DNA of 64,000 bases, from assembly GCF_001679725.1 (NCBI RefSeq), contig NZ_CP016282.1, positions 1 through 64,000 of the forward strand, given 5' to 3'. The position numbers and the translations under genes are program-made. The DNA comes from Cryobacterium arcticum (lineage in GTDB: Bacteria; Actinomycetota; Actinomycetes; Actinomycetales; Microbacteriaceae). Under the pieces are notes generated by a model that saw nothing but the letters and a program-made list of their open reading frames with translations, made no database searches and was not told the origin of the DNA. Of this stretch, positions 30,189 through 41,678 are shown piece by piece; the stretch's first letter is position 1; each line of letters opens with the position of its first letter.

Positions 30189-30623
30189 ATGGACACTGTG
30201 ATTGAGATTCTGCACATCGTTGCCGCCGTCTTCATCATCGGACCGATGGCCATCCTGCCGACGACCGGGCTGCGTGCCCTGCGCGCGCGGGAGGCCGGAC
30301 AGATCACCCTGCTGGCGAAGTCGGTGAACATCTTCACGCTGCTGTCGCTGGTCGTGGCGCTGTTCGGTTTCGGCGCCCTGGGCATGAGCGACCGGGCGTC
30401 CTTCGCCTCGACCTGGATCTGGCTCTCGATCGTGCTGTACGCGCTCGCCCTGGCGATCAACCTGTTCCTGGTGGTTCCCGCGCTGCGCGCCTCGGCCGAG
30501 GAGGTGATGGCCAACCCGGCGGGCACCGCCCGGGTGGCCGGCTACCCGCGCATCGCCGCCGGGTCCGGCATCGTGACCCTGCTGCTGGTCGCCGTGACCG
30601 TGCTCATGGTCTGGAAGCCGTAG
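30189..30623 (+). CDS. DUF2269-like small membrane protein
   Basis: A 144-residue protein with four predicted membrane helices (about 4-24, 43-66, 74-97 and 116-140) and little else. The N-terminal HIVAAVFIIGPMAILP resembles the DUF2269 family of predicted integral membrane proteins. The function is unknown. TAGGGT six bases before the ATG looks like a -10, which would make the mRNA leaderless. It is convergent with the next gene, ten bases apart. Confidence 0.75.
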   Translation: MDTVIEILHIVAAVFIIGPMAILPTTGLRALRAREAGQITLLAKSVNIFTLLSLVVALFGFGALGMSDRASFASTWIWLSIVLYALALAINLFLVVPALRASAEEVMANPAGTARVAGYPRIAAGSGIVTLLLVAVTVLMVWKP

Positions 30624-30633
30624 GCCGCGCGGG

Positions 30634-31188
30634 TCAGGCCGCGTCGTAGGCGCGGCGCAGCCAGGCGAGCACGTCGTCGGTGAGCTCGGCCGGGTCGGCC
30701 AGGCGCACCCGGTGGGTGACCATACTGTTCCAACTGCCGGATGCCTCCAGCGCATCGGCACCGTTGACGCCGGGCAGCTTCAGGCCCAGGTCGAGCCGGC
30801 CGGCGGTGACCTGCACGATGGCGAACTTCTTCGTTCCCCTGAGCAGGCTGATGTAGCTGTTGGTTGGGGCGAGGTTCACCTCGCCGATCTGCCGGGCGTG
30901 GGCGAGCAGGGCGTCGTAGGTGGCACGCCAGTGCGCCTTGGCGCCGCTGAACTGGGCGTTGATCTTCTCCTCCACGGGCAGGCGCTGGCCGGGAACCTGG
31001 CCCAGCGCCGACACCAGAGCCATGGCATGGCCGGTGCCGAGGCCGTAGTCCTCCTTGAGCCACGCCACGATCCGGGCGGTCTTCACGTCGGGGCCCAACA
31101 GACCCTTGGCCGCCGCCGCGGCGCGGAAGTCGTCGGGGCCGAGACCGGTCTTGGCCTTGATCGTGTCCAGGTACGCCTGGGAGGTCAT
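30634..31188 (-). CDS. DUF4287/DUF5655 domain protein
   Basis: A 184-residue cytoplasmic protein. The N-terminal 70 residues (TSQAYLDTIKAKTGLGPDDF, then VAWLKEDYGLGTGHAMALV) match the DUF4287 pattern. The C-terminal half (FSGAKAHWRATYDALLAHA, then SYISLLRGTKKFAIVQV) matches DUF5655. Both are widespread in soil bacteria and without assigned function; the second is thought to be a DNA-binding or transport-like fold only by prediction. The ATG at 31188 has GAGGAG five to six bases upstream. It stands alone. Confidence 0.78.
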   Translation of the reverse strand: MTSQAYLDTIKAKTGLGPDDFRAAAAAKGLLGPDVKTARIVAWLKEDYGLGTGHAMALVSALGQVPGQRLPVEEKINAQFSGAKAHWRATYDALLAHARQIGEVNLAPTNSYISLLRGTKKFAIVQVTAGRLDLGLKLPGVNGADALEASGSWNSMVTHRVRLADPAELTDDVLAWLRRAYDAA

Positions 31189-31245
31189 GGTGCTCCTCAC
31201 GGTGCAGTGGCCTGGGCCACGGTCGACAACTGTGCGGTTAACCTA

Positions 31246-31282
31246 GCAGGGCCGCCCCTCTCGTGAAGAAGGGCGGCCCTGC
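31246..31282 (-). terminator. Terminator of the GH65 operon
   Basis: A perfect 12-bp stem (GCAGGGCCGCCC at 31246-31257, its complement at 31271-31282) with a 13-nt loop lies 15 bases after the GH65 stop. There is no clear T-run. Confidence 0.65.
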
Positions 31283-31296
31283 TGCTGCTGCCGACG

Positions 31297-33813
31297 CTAG
31301 TCGAGCGTGGGCATCTGCTCGGTGATGTGCGCGATCGTGGGGATCGACGACGTGATCACGGTGCCGTCGGCGCGACGGTTGCCCTCGATGAGCGCCACAG
31401 TGGGTGCACCGGGGTCGCGTGCGCCCTGGTGCGACAGCGGGATCGTCTCGGGCGTGCCGGCCGTGACGACGACCTGCAGGCCGCGAACGGTGAGCCGTGC
31501 CTCCGTGCCCTCCTCGATGCTGAGGTGCACGCTGGTCTGCGAGACCGCGACGCGCAGGCGGGTGCCCTTGAGCGTGACCCGGAAGATCAGCTCGTCCCAG
31601 TCCTCGGGCAGGCGCGGGTCGAGGGTGATGCGCCCGCTGTGGTCGCGGAGCCCTCCGAAACCCATCACCAGCGCACTCCACACGCCACCGGCGGATGCGA
31701 CGTGCACGCCGTCGGCCGCGTTGTGGTGCAGGTCGGCGAGGTCCACAAACAGCCCGGAGGTGAAGTACTTGAGCGCGAGCTCGTGGTAGCCCACCTCGGC
31801 GGCGATGATCGACTGCACGACATCCGACAGCGTGGAGTCGCCCGTGGTCAGCGGGTCGTAGTAGTCGAAGTCGGCCCGTTTCTCCTCTGGGGTGAACTGG
31901 TCACCCTGCAGGAGCAACGCCAGCACCACGTCGGCCTGCTTGAGCACCTGGAAGCGGTAGATCACCAGCGGGTGGTAGTGCAGCAGCAGCGGCCGGTTCT
32001 CCGGCGGCGTGGCGGCGAGGTCCCAACGCTCCTTCTCCAGGAACTGGGCGTCCTGCGGGTGGATGCCGAGGTTGCGGTCGAAGGGGATGTGCATGGCCTC
32101 AGCGGCGAAGGACCACTCCATCACCTCGGCCTCGTCCAGCTTCAGCCGGGCGCACATGGAGTCGAAGGCCGCCCGGTCGACCGAGTACAGCCGGCGCACG
32201 CTCTTCACCGCGGCGCGCAGGTTGGAGCGCGCCATGATGTTCGTGTACAGGTTGTCGTTGACGACGGTGGTGTACTCGTCGGGTCCGGTGACGCCGTGGA
32301 TGTGGAAGACATCGTTGCCGTTGCCGCGCCAGAAACCCAGGTCGGCCCACATCCTGGCGGTCTCCACCAGGATGTCGATGGCCTCGCGGGCGAGGAAGTC
32401 CTCGTCGCCGGTGGCCGCCACGTACTGGCTGAGCGCATAGGAGATGTCGGCGTCGATGTGGTACTGCGCCGTCCCGGCCGCGTAGTACGCGCTGGACTCG
32501 AGGCCGTTGATGGTGCGCCACGGGAACAGGGCGCCGAGCTGGTTGAGCTCGGTGGCGCGGGCGCGGGCGTGGTCGAGCAGGCCGTGCCGGAACCGCAGGG
32601 CGTTCCGGGCCGCGTTCGGCGACGTGTAGGTGAGGAACGGCAGCACGTAGATCTCGGTGTCCCAGAAGTAGTGGCCGCCGTAGCCGGAGCCGGACACCCC
32701 CTTCGCCGAGACGCCCTGGCCGTCGGCGCGCATGGACGCCTGGGCCAGCTGGAAGAAGTTCCACCGGGTGGCCTGCTGCAGGGCCGGCTGGCCGGGCAGT
32801 TCGACATCCGTGCGAGCCCAGAACGCGTCGAGCCAGTCGCGCTGTTCCTGGATGATCGCGGCGACGCCGGTCTCCTTGGCACGGTCGAGCGTGCGGTCGC
32901 ACCGGTCGGCGAGCTCGTGCGTTGGCACCCCGGCGGAGGTGTGGTAGCTGAGCAGCTTGGTGATGCGGATGGGGTTGCCCATCTTGGCCTTGACCTTGTA
33001 CACGTGCTTGGCGAGGTCGTCACCGAGCTGCGAGGACTCGTCGAAGTCGTTGATGGTGTCGATCGAGTGGTCGGAGGCCGTGGCGACCGTCATGCCCGAA
33101 TTGGTGCAGCGGAACCCGAGGATGTAGCGGCCGTTGTTGGCGCGCTTGAACCGCGGCTGCAGCACCCGGTCGGTGAAGGTCTCGGCGCGGCGGGGGTCCC
33201 AGTCGTTGGCCGACCCGGACTTGGGCCGGTCGTACTCGCCGATGCCGTCCTGCCGGTTGAGCGTCTGGCTGGAGATGACGACCGACGCGTCGGAGTCGAG
33301 CATGGTCACCTCGTACTCGAGCACGGCAAGGTGACGTTCGGTGAACGAGACCAGGCGGCGCGAGCGGATGAGCACCTGCTTGCCCGACGGGGTGCGCCAG
33401 ACCAGCGACCGCGACAGGATGCCGTCGGCGAAGTCCAGTCGGCGCTCGTAGCTGAGCAGCTCGGCGAGGGTGAGCACGAGCGGTTCGTCGTCGACGTAGA
33501 TGCGGATGATCTTCGCATCCGGGGCGTTGACGATGGTCTGGCCGACCCGGGCGAAGCCGAACGCCTCTTCGGCGTGCCGGATGGGCCAGGTCTCGTGGAA
33601 CCCGTTGATGAAGGTGCCGTGCACGTGGCCGTCGCGGCCCTCGTCGACGTTGCCGCGGAGACCGAGGTAGCCGTTGCCCACGGCGAAGAGGGTCTCGGTG
33701 CGGCCCATGTCGTCGCCGGAGAAGTCGGTCTCCACCAGAGCCCACTCGTCGAGCGGGAACCGGCTGCGGTCGAGCGGGTCGGTGAGTTCCTGGATGGCGG
33801 CATCGATGGTCAT
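31297..33813 (-). CDS. Glycoside hydrolase family 65 disaccharide phosphorylase
   Basis: An 838-residue GH65 protein. It phosphorolyses an alpha-glucosyl disaccharide (maltose, trehalose, kojibiose or similar) to beta-glucose 1-phosphate and glucose. The N-terminal beta-sandwich (about 1-270) is followed by the (alpha/alpha)6 barrel with general acid E513 in GPDEYTTV and the C-terminal sheet domain. It is co-translated with the beta-phosphoglucomutase gene upstream (ATGA overlap), which supports a phosphorylase rather than a hydrolase. The substrate cannot be decided by eye, and no sugar transporter is adjacent. Confidence 0.9.
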   Translation of the reverse strand: MTIDAAIQELTDPLDRSRFPLDEWALVETDFSGDDMGRTETLFAVGNGYLGLRGNVDEGRDGHVHGTFINGFHETWPIRHAEEAFGFARVGQTIVNAPDAKIIRIYVDDEPLVLTLAELLSYERRLDFADGILSRSLVWRTPSGKQVLIRSRRLVSFTERHLAVLEYEVTMLDSDASVVISSQTLNRQDGIGEYDRPKSGSANDWDPRRAETFTDRVLQPRFKRANNGRYILGFRCTNSGMTVATASDHSIDTINDFDESSQLGDDLAKHVYKVKAKMGNPIRITKLLSYHTSAGVPTHELADRCDRTLDRAKETGVAAIIQEQRDWLDAFWARTDVELPGQPALQQATRWNFFQLAQASMRADGQGVSAKGVSGSGYGGHYFWDTEIYVLPFLTYTSPNAARNALRFRHGLLDHARARATELNQLGALFPWRTINGLESSAYYAAGTAQYHIDADISYALSQYVAATGDEDFLAREAIDILVETARMWADLGFWRGNGNDVFHIHGVTGPDEYTTVVNDNLYTNIMARSNLRAAVKSVRRLYSVDRAAFDSMCARLKLDEAEVMEWSFAAEAMHIPFDRNLGIHPQDAQFLEKERWDLAATPPENRPLLLHYHPLVIYRFQVLKQADVVLALLLQGDQFTPEEKRADFDYYDPLTTGDSTLSDVVQSIIAAEVGYHELALKYFTSGLFVDLADLHHNAADGVHVASAGGVWSALVMGFGGLRDHSGRITLDPRLPEDWDELIFRVTLKGTRLRVAVSQTSVHLSIEEGTEARLTVRGLQVVVTAGTPETIPLSHQGARDPGAPTVALIEGNRRADGTVITSSIPTIAHITEQMPTLD

Positions 33814-34607
33814 ACGTGGACTCCGCTTCCGGTCGAGGGGATCGTGCTGCCGATCAACGGCAGCAACTCGGACAGGTCGGCGACGACGGTGTCGGCTCCG
33901 GCCTCGAGCAGCACCTGGGGGCCGACGCCGCGGTCGACGCCGAGGACCAGGCCGAAGTCACCGGCCCGGCCGGACTGGATGCCGGATTCGGCGTCCTCGA
34001 CGACGACGCACTCGGCCGCCGTGAGGCCGAGCAGCCCGGCGGCGAACGCATACGTGTCGGGGGCTGGCTTGCCGGCGAGGTTCTCGGCGCGGGCGCGCAC
34101 ACCGTCGACGACGATCTCGAACCGGTCGCGGAGTCCCGCGGCGGTGAGCACCATCTCACCGTTCAGTGAACTGGTGACCACGGCGACCTCGAGGCCCGCC
34201 GCGACGACGGCGTCGAGGAACCGCAGCGAGCCGGGGTACGGGCTCACGCCGTCTTCGGCGAGGGTCTCGTTGAAGGCCTTGTTCTTGCGGTTGCCGAGCC
34301 CGCAGACGGTCTCCTGCTCCGGCGCATCCGTGGGCTGGCCGTCGGGCAGTGACAGCCCGCGCGATGCGAGAAGGGACCGGACGCCGTCGTACCGGGGTTT
34401 GCCGTCGATGTAGGCGAAGTAATCGGCGTCGGTGTACGGCTTCACGTCGTGTCCGGCGAGGAACGGCGTGAACAACCGCGACCAGGCGCTCATGTGCACC
34501 TCGGCCGTGGGAGTGAGCACGCCGTCGAGGTCGAACAAGACGCCGCGCGCGCTGAGAACCCGGTCGCGGGTCTCAGCGGGCGTAAGGGGGGAGTGGGGGG
34601 AAGTCAA
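33810..34607 (-). CDS. pgmB: Beta-phosphoglucomutase-like HAD hydrolase
   Basis: A 265-residue HAD-superfamily enzyme expected to convert beta-glucose 1-phosphate to glucose 6-phosphate. The nucleophile and acid/base pair is D26/D28 in FDLDGVLTP. A cap domain (about 35-130) has DYFAYIDGKPRYDGV, typical of beta-phosphoglucomutases. Further motifs are VVTSS, GKPAPDTY and VVEDAESG. The likely start is a TTG at 34607 with only a weak upstream AGGG. It is the first gene of the unit with GH65, so the two convert a disaccharide into glycolytic sugars. Confidence 0.87.
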   Translation of the reverse strand: MTSPHSPLTPAETRDRVLSARGVLFDLDGVLTPTAEVHMSAWSRLFTPFLAGHDVKPYTDADYFAYIDGKPRYDGVRSLLASRGLSLPDGQPTDAPEQETVCGLGNRKNKAFNETLAEDGVSPYPGSLRFLDAVVAAGLEVAVVTSSLNGEMVLTAAGLRDRFEIVVDGVRARAENLAGKPAPDTYAFAAGLLGLTAAECVVVEDAESGIQSGRAGDFGLVLGVDRGVGPQVLLEAGADTVVADLSELLPLIGSTIPSTGSGVHV

Positions 34608-34657
34608 TATGGTGCCCTGCTTGGTAGTTGCTTTAAGAAGGTGGCTAAAACCGGGTA

Positions 34658-34669
34658 GTCGAGCTTGTC
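34658..34669. repeat. Isolated fragment of the dispersed palindromic repeat
   Basis: GTCGAGCTTGTC matches the core half of the repeat family found at 16.6, 42.7 and 49.7 kb. It lies between the pgmB start and the MFS stop and looks like a decayed or partial copy. Confidence 0.45.
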
Positions 34670-34834
34670 ACTTGCCCCGCGGATCACGAAATTCTCCGCG
34701 GGCACACCAACGGCCGGATCGGCGGCCATCGTGGGTGCACATCGATCCTAGAACTTCGACCCGTCGCAGGTGTCGTCCCCGTGTTAACGTTCTGTTGCCA
34801 TTGGGTGTGACGGCTCCCGGTTTTGCCGACCCGG

Positions 34835-36337
34835 TCAGTGCGCCATCGGGGCGGGCGCGTGCGGGTCGCTGACCGATACGGCCGGCTTGCGGATGAAGAA
34901 GGCCAGCGGAATCGCGAAGAGCGAGATGATCGCGCCGTAGAGGAACGCGCTCTGGGTGCCCGCCGCGGTGGCGGCGACCTCGCCGGCCCCGTTGGCGATC
35001 TGGGTTGCCGCCGTCGAGGACATCACGGTGACGAACAGGGCCGTTCCGGCCGCGCCGGCCAGCTGCTGGGCGGTGCCGACGACGGCGCTGCCGTGGGAGT
35101 ACAGCTTGGGCTTGAGCGAGGCCAGCCCGGAGGTGAACAGCGGGGTGAACAGGAACGCCAGGCCGAAGCTCAGCGCCACGTGGGCCACGAGCACGTACCA
35201 GAACGGGGTGCTCGCGGTGAGCATGGTGAGGAACCAGAACGCGCCGCTGACGATGATCGATCCCGGGACCAGGAGCACGGTGGGGCCGAAGCGGTCGTAG
35301 AACCGGCCGACGAAGGGGGCGAGCAAGCCCATGGTGAGACCGCCAGGAAGCAGCAGCAGGCCGGTGGTGAGCGCATCCAGGCCCAGCACGGTCTGCATGT
35401 AGATGGGCAGCAGGATGAGCGTGCCGAACAGGGCCATCATGCTCACCGCGAGCATGACGATGGCAAAGGTGAAGGTGCGCGACGTGAAGGTGCGCAGGTC
35501 GAGCAGGGCCCGGTCGGTACGCTGCAGGGCGACCTGGCGCCAGACGAACAGGGCGATCGCCACGAGGCCGATGCCCAGCGGTATCAGGCCGGCCGATGCA
35601 CTGCCGGTGGCGGATTCGCCGAGGTTGCTCAGCCCGTAGACCAGGCCGCCGAAACCGAACGCGGAGAGGATCACCGAGACCACGTCGAGCGGCACCTTGG
35701 TGGGAGTGGTCACGTTCTTGATGCGGGCAGCGCCGAGGGCAAGCGAGCCGAGCGCGATGGGCAGTACGAGGATGAACATCCAGCGCCAGTCGAGCACGCT
35801 GAGGATCAGGCCGGAGATGGTGGGGCCGATGGCCGGGGCGACCGAGATGACGATGGAGATGTTGCCCATGGTCTTTCCGCGGGCGGCGGGCGCCACCAGG
35901 GTCATCACGGTGGTCATCAGCAGCGGCATCATGATCGCGGTGCCCATGGCCTGCACCACGCGGCCCACGATGAGCACCTCGAAGCCCGGGGCGATCGCGG
36001 CGATGAGGGTGCCGGTGCTGAACAGGGTCATCGCGGCGAGGAACACCGGACGGGTGTTGAACCGCTGCAGCAGGAAGCCCGTGATGGGGATGACGACGGC
36101 CATCGTCAGCATGAACGCGGTGGTCAGCCACTGGGCCGCGCTGGCCGTGATGTTGAGATCCTTCATGAGGTGCGGCAGCGCCACACCCATGATGGTCTCG
36201 TTGAGGATGACCACGAAGGCTGACACCAGCAGCAGCGAGATGACGAGCTTGGTGCCCGCGGCATCCGGGGCATTGCCGGTGCCGACGGGAGATGTGCTGG
36301 TGGGGGCGGTGCTGGTGGCGACACTGGAGTCGGTCAT
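34835..36337 (-). CDS. DHA2 family (EmrB/QacA-type) MFS drug exporter
   Basis: A 500-residue transporter with 14 predicted membrane helices, a disordered N-terminus of about 28 residues and a short Pro/Ala tail. Motif C of drug/H+ antiporters appears as SVAPAIGPTISGLIL, and LNETIMGVALPHLMKDLN near the first helix is typical of the EmrB/QacA group. It probably expels lipophilic drugs or metabolites. The ATG at 36337 has AGGA seven bases upstream. No TetR-like regulator is beside it, so control is not evident. Confidence 0.9.
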   Translation of the reverse strand: MTDSSVATSTAPTSTSPVGTGNAPDAAGTKLVISLLLVSAFVVILNETIMGVALPHLMKDLNITASAAQWLTTAFMLTMAVVIPITGFLLQRFNTRPVFLAAMTLFSTGTLIAAIAPGFEVLIVGRVVQAMGTAIMMPLLMTTVMTLVAPAARGKTMGNISIVISVAPAIGPTISGLILSVLDWRWMFILVLPIALGSLALGAARIKNVTTPTKVPLDVVSVILSAFGFGGLVYGLSNLGESATGSASAGLIPLGIGLVAIALFVWRQVALQRTDRALLDLRTFTSRTFTFAIVMLAVSMMALFGTLILLPIYMQTVLGLDALTTGLLLLPGGLTMGLLAPFVGRFYDRFGPTVLLVPGSIIVSGAFWFLTMLTASTPFWYVLVAHVALSFGLAFLFTPLFTSGLASLKPKLYSHGSAVVGTAQQLAGAAGTALFVTVMSSTAATQIANGAGEVAATAAGTQSAFLYGAIISLFAIPLAFFIRKPAVSVSDPHAPAPMAH

Positions 36338-36563
36338 CGGGGTCCTAACGAAACGGGCACTGGTGCGACCTCAGTATGAGGTACCCATGTTTCAACCAGA
36401 ATGCGCCGGTTATGTTCCCGAATCGGACAAATGCGCCCGGCGCACCGGGCGCAGAAGTCCGCACAGGCAACAGTTGGGCGGATGCCTCGCGCCGGCGGGC
36501 AGGTTGGCAGCGGATGCTCGACTCTTGGCAGTCGGTCCCGGTCGGCGCGGCCGGCCGGCTCCC

Positions 36564-36569
36564 TAGGCT
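36564..36569 (+). promoter_or_regulatory. -10 element of the DinB-like gene
   Basis: TAGGCT ends six bases before the ATG at 36576, with no ribosome-binding site, indicating a leaderless mRNA. Confidence 0.5.
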
Positions 36570-36575
36570 GTGGGC

Positions 36576-37091
36576 ATGCCGATCACACCCGACACCAAAG
36601 ACTGGACCTGGGTGCTCGAGCGCCCCTGCCCCGAGTGCGGATTCTCCGCCGCAGCTCTCGCCTTCGACGACATTCCCGCTCTGGTGCGGCAGAACGCGGC
36701 CGCCTGGGCGCCGGTTCTCGAGCGGCCGGATGTCGCGGTACGGCCCGACGACACGACGTGGTCGGCGCTGGAGTACGCGGCCCACGTGCGCGACGTGTTC
36801 CGCATCTTCGACCTGCGACTGGGCCTGATCCTCGCCGAGGACGACCCCCTGTTCGCCAACTGGGACCAGGACGCCACGGCCGAGGCCGAGCGCTACAACG
36901 AGCAGGACCCGCGCACCGTGGCGGTGGAGCTGGCCGCCGCCGCGGCATCCGTCGCCGACGCCTTCGCCGCGGTGCCGGCCGCCGACCGTGAACGCACGGG
37001 GCGGCGCAGCGACGGCGCCCGGTTCACCGTGACCACGCTGGCCCAGTACTTCGTGCACGACCCGACCCACCACCTCCACGACGTCGGCTGA
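36576..37091 (+). CDS. DinB-like domain protein
   Basis: A 171-residue four-helix-bundle protein of the DinB/YfiT-like superfamily, which includes metal-dependent thiol transferases. Conserved histidines sit in AAHVRDVF (about 69) and in the C-terminal HDPTHHLHDVG. An unusual N-terminal CPEC (about 18-21) could bind metal. The substrate is unknown. GTG at 36570 is an alternative start two codons upstream. Confidence 0.78.
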   Translation: MPITPDTKDWTWVLERPCPECGFSAAALAFDDIPALVRQNAAAWAPVLERPDVAVRPDDTTWSALEYAAHVRDVFRIFDLRLGLILAEDDPLFANWDQDATAEAERYNEQDPRTVAVELAAAAASVADAFAAVPAADRERTGRRSDGARFTVTTLAQYFVHDPTHHLHDVG

Positions 37092-37135
37092 TCTGTGCCG
37101 GGTCTTTGGACATGGTTTCGCAGAATCTCACCCAG

Positions 37136-37141
37136 TAAACT
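37136..37141 (+). promoter_or_regulatory. -10 element of the first antiterminator gene
   Basis: TAAACT ends six bases before the ATG at 37148. The spacing again suggests a leaderless transcript. Confidence 0.45.
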
Positions 37142-37147
37142 TCGGCC

Positions 37148-38047
37148 ATGACGACGGACCGCAGTGTGGCGCGCACCCCGGCCCCTGCCCCGGGTGCGGT
37201 GGTGCACAAGGTGCTCAACAACAACGTCGTCATCTCCATCGACTCGTCCGGGCAGGAACGGGTATTGATGGGTCGCGGGCTCGGCTTCCAACTGCAGCCC
37301 ACCGACACCATCGACCCCGCCAGGGTCGAGAAGACCTTCATCCTCGAGCAGGGCCATGACGCGGACCACGCCCGCCAGCTTCTGGCGTCCGTGCCCTACC
37401 CGATCATCGAGGCCGTGACCGGCGCCGTCGACCAAGCGGAACGCACACTGGGGCGCAGCCTCGGCCGCCGGCTGCCGCTCGCCGTCATCGACCACGTGCA
37501 ATATGTCCTTGAGCGCATGCAACAGGGAATCCGGATTCCGACCACGGCGATGCCGGAATTACGGGTCTTGCATCCGCAGGAATTCGCGGCGGCTGCCCAC
37601 ATGGCACGGTCGATCAGTGCCGCTCTGCAGAACGAATTGCCCGAGGAAGAAGCTGTATTCCTCACGATGCATCTATTGAACGCCACCCGGGACGAACCCA
37701 ACGGCACCGCGGCGCTGTTGTTCCGGCGGGTGCAACACGTCGTGACGACCGTCGAGAGCGGCCTCGGGGTTCAGCTGGACCCGGACAGCCCCGACTACGC
37801 CCGGTTCATCCTGCACGTGCAGTTTCTGCTGCAACGGCTCGTGGCCCAGTCGATGTTGCGTGGATCGGACACCTCGTTCTTCGAGTTCGCCAAGCTCAGC
37901 TACCCGCGTTCCTATGCCATCGCCGCCGACGTGAAGTCCTACGTCAGCGCCGCCACCGGCTCCGACCTCACCGACGAGGAACTGCTCTACGTGATAGTGC
38001 ACGTGGAGCGGCTGGCGAATCAGGTGGTCGATGGCAGCACCGCCTGA
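37148..38047 (+). CDS. LicT/BglG family transcriptional antiterminator (first copy)
   Basis: A 299-residue RNA-binding antiterminator. An N-terminal extension of about 17 residues precedes the CAT RNA-binding domain (about 18-75, VVHKVLNNNVVISIDSSGQE, ending MGRGLGFQ). PRD1 (about 80-180) and PRD2 (about 190-290) follow, with conserved histidines at DHVQ, LHPQ, MHLLN and HVQF. Phosphorylation of these by PTS proteins sets activity. It precedes a RAT/terminator switch and the PTS permease gene it should control. When active it binds the RAT hairpin and prevents termination. Confidence 0.93.
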   Translation: MTTDRSVARTPAPAPGAVVHKVLNNNVVISIDSSGQERVLMGRGLGFQLQPTDTIDPARVEKTFILEQGHDADHARQLLASVPYPIIEAVTGAVDQAERTLGRSLGRRLPLAVIDHVQYVLERMQQGIRIPTTAMPELRVLHPQEFAAAAHMARSISAALQNELPEEEAVFLTMHLLNATRDEPNGTAALLFRRVQHVVTTVESGLGVQLDPDSPDYARFILHVQFLLQRLVAQSMLRGSDTSFFEFAKLSYPRSYAIAADVKSYVSAATGSDLTDEELLYVIVHVERLANQVVDGSTA

Positions 38048-38099
38048 CGGTGTGATAGCGTGATCGACGCAGGGCGAGGACGACCTGCGAAGCACTCAC

Positions 38100-38127
38100 G
38101 GATTGTTACCGCACAGCGGGCAAAACC
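38100..38127 (+). promoter_or_regulatory. RAT antiterminator RNA element, operon 1
   Basis: The element begins GGATTGTTACCG and ends CGGGCAAAACC, which matches the LicT/BglG RAT consensus (GGATTGTTAC...GGCAAAACC) at nearly every conserved position. It overlaps the 5' arm of the terminator at 38125, so RAT folding and terminator folding are mutually exclusive. Confidence 0.93.
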
Positions 38128-38172
38128 TGAACTCAATGCCATTACGGCGTTTCGAGTTCAGGTCTTTTTTTT
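38125..38172 (+). terminator. Conditional terminator in the leader of PTS operon 1
   Basis: ACCTGAACTC (38125-38134) pairs perfectly with GAGTTCAGGT (38154-38163), then eight T residues follow after one C. It lies 72 bases before the PTS start codon and will stop transcription unless LicT holds the RAT. Confidence 0.93.
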
Positions 38173-38243
38173 GCCCAAAATCCGGTTGGGTGCTTCTTGC
38201 CAGAGTGAAGCCGCGATGTCGCGGCGGAAGGTGAATCAACCCG

Positions 38244-41599
<3,356 letters not shown>

Positions 41600-41626
41600 C
41601 GTCGAAGGATACGTTTTACCCCCTTG

Positions 41627-41662
41627 GGTGGTCTCCGGGATGCCGTTGGCCCGGAGACCACC
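41627..41662 (+). terminator. Hairpin between bgl and the HAD phosphatase gene
   Basis: A perfect 12-bp stem (GGTGGTCTCCGG at 41627-41638 and its complement at 41651-41662) has a 12-nt loop and is followed by TCGTTT. It ends just 16 bases before the HAD ATG. It could be a terminator with readthrough or a processing site that lowers the downstream gene's level. Confidence 0.6.
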
Positions 41663-41678
41663 TCGTTTGGAGCTCCGC

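Noticed and set aside
31327..34413. A 1028-residue open frame on the plus strand
   Set aside because: It runs antisense to the clear GH65 and pgmB genes. Its composition (Val/Gly/His/Arg-rich, no motifs) is the usual high-GC shadow.
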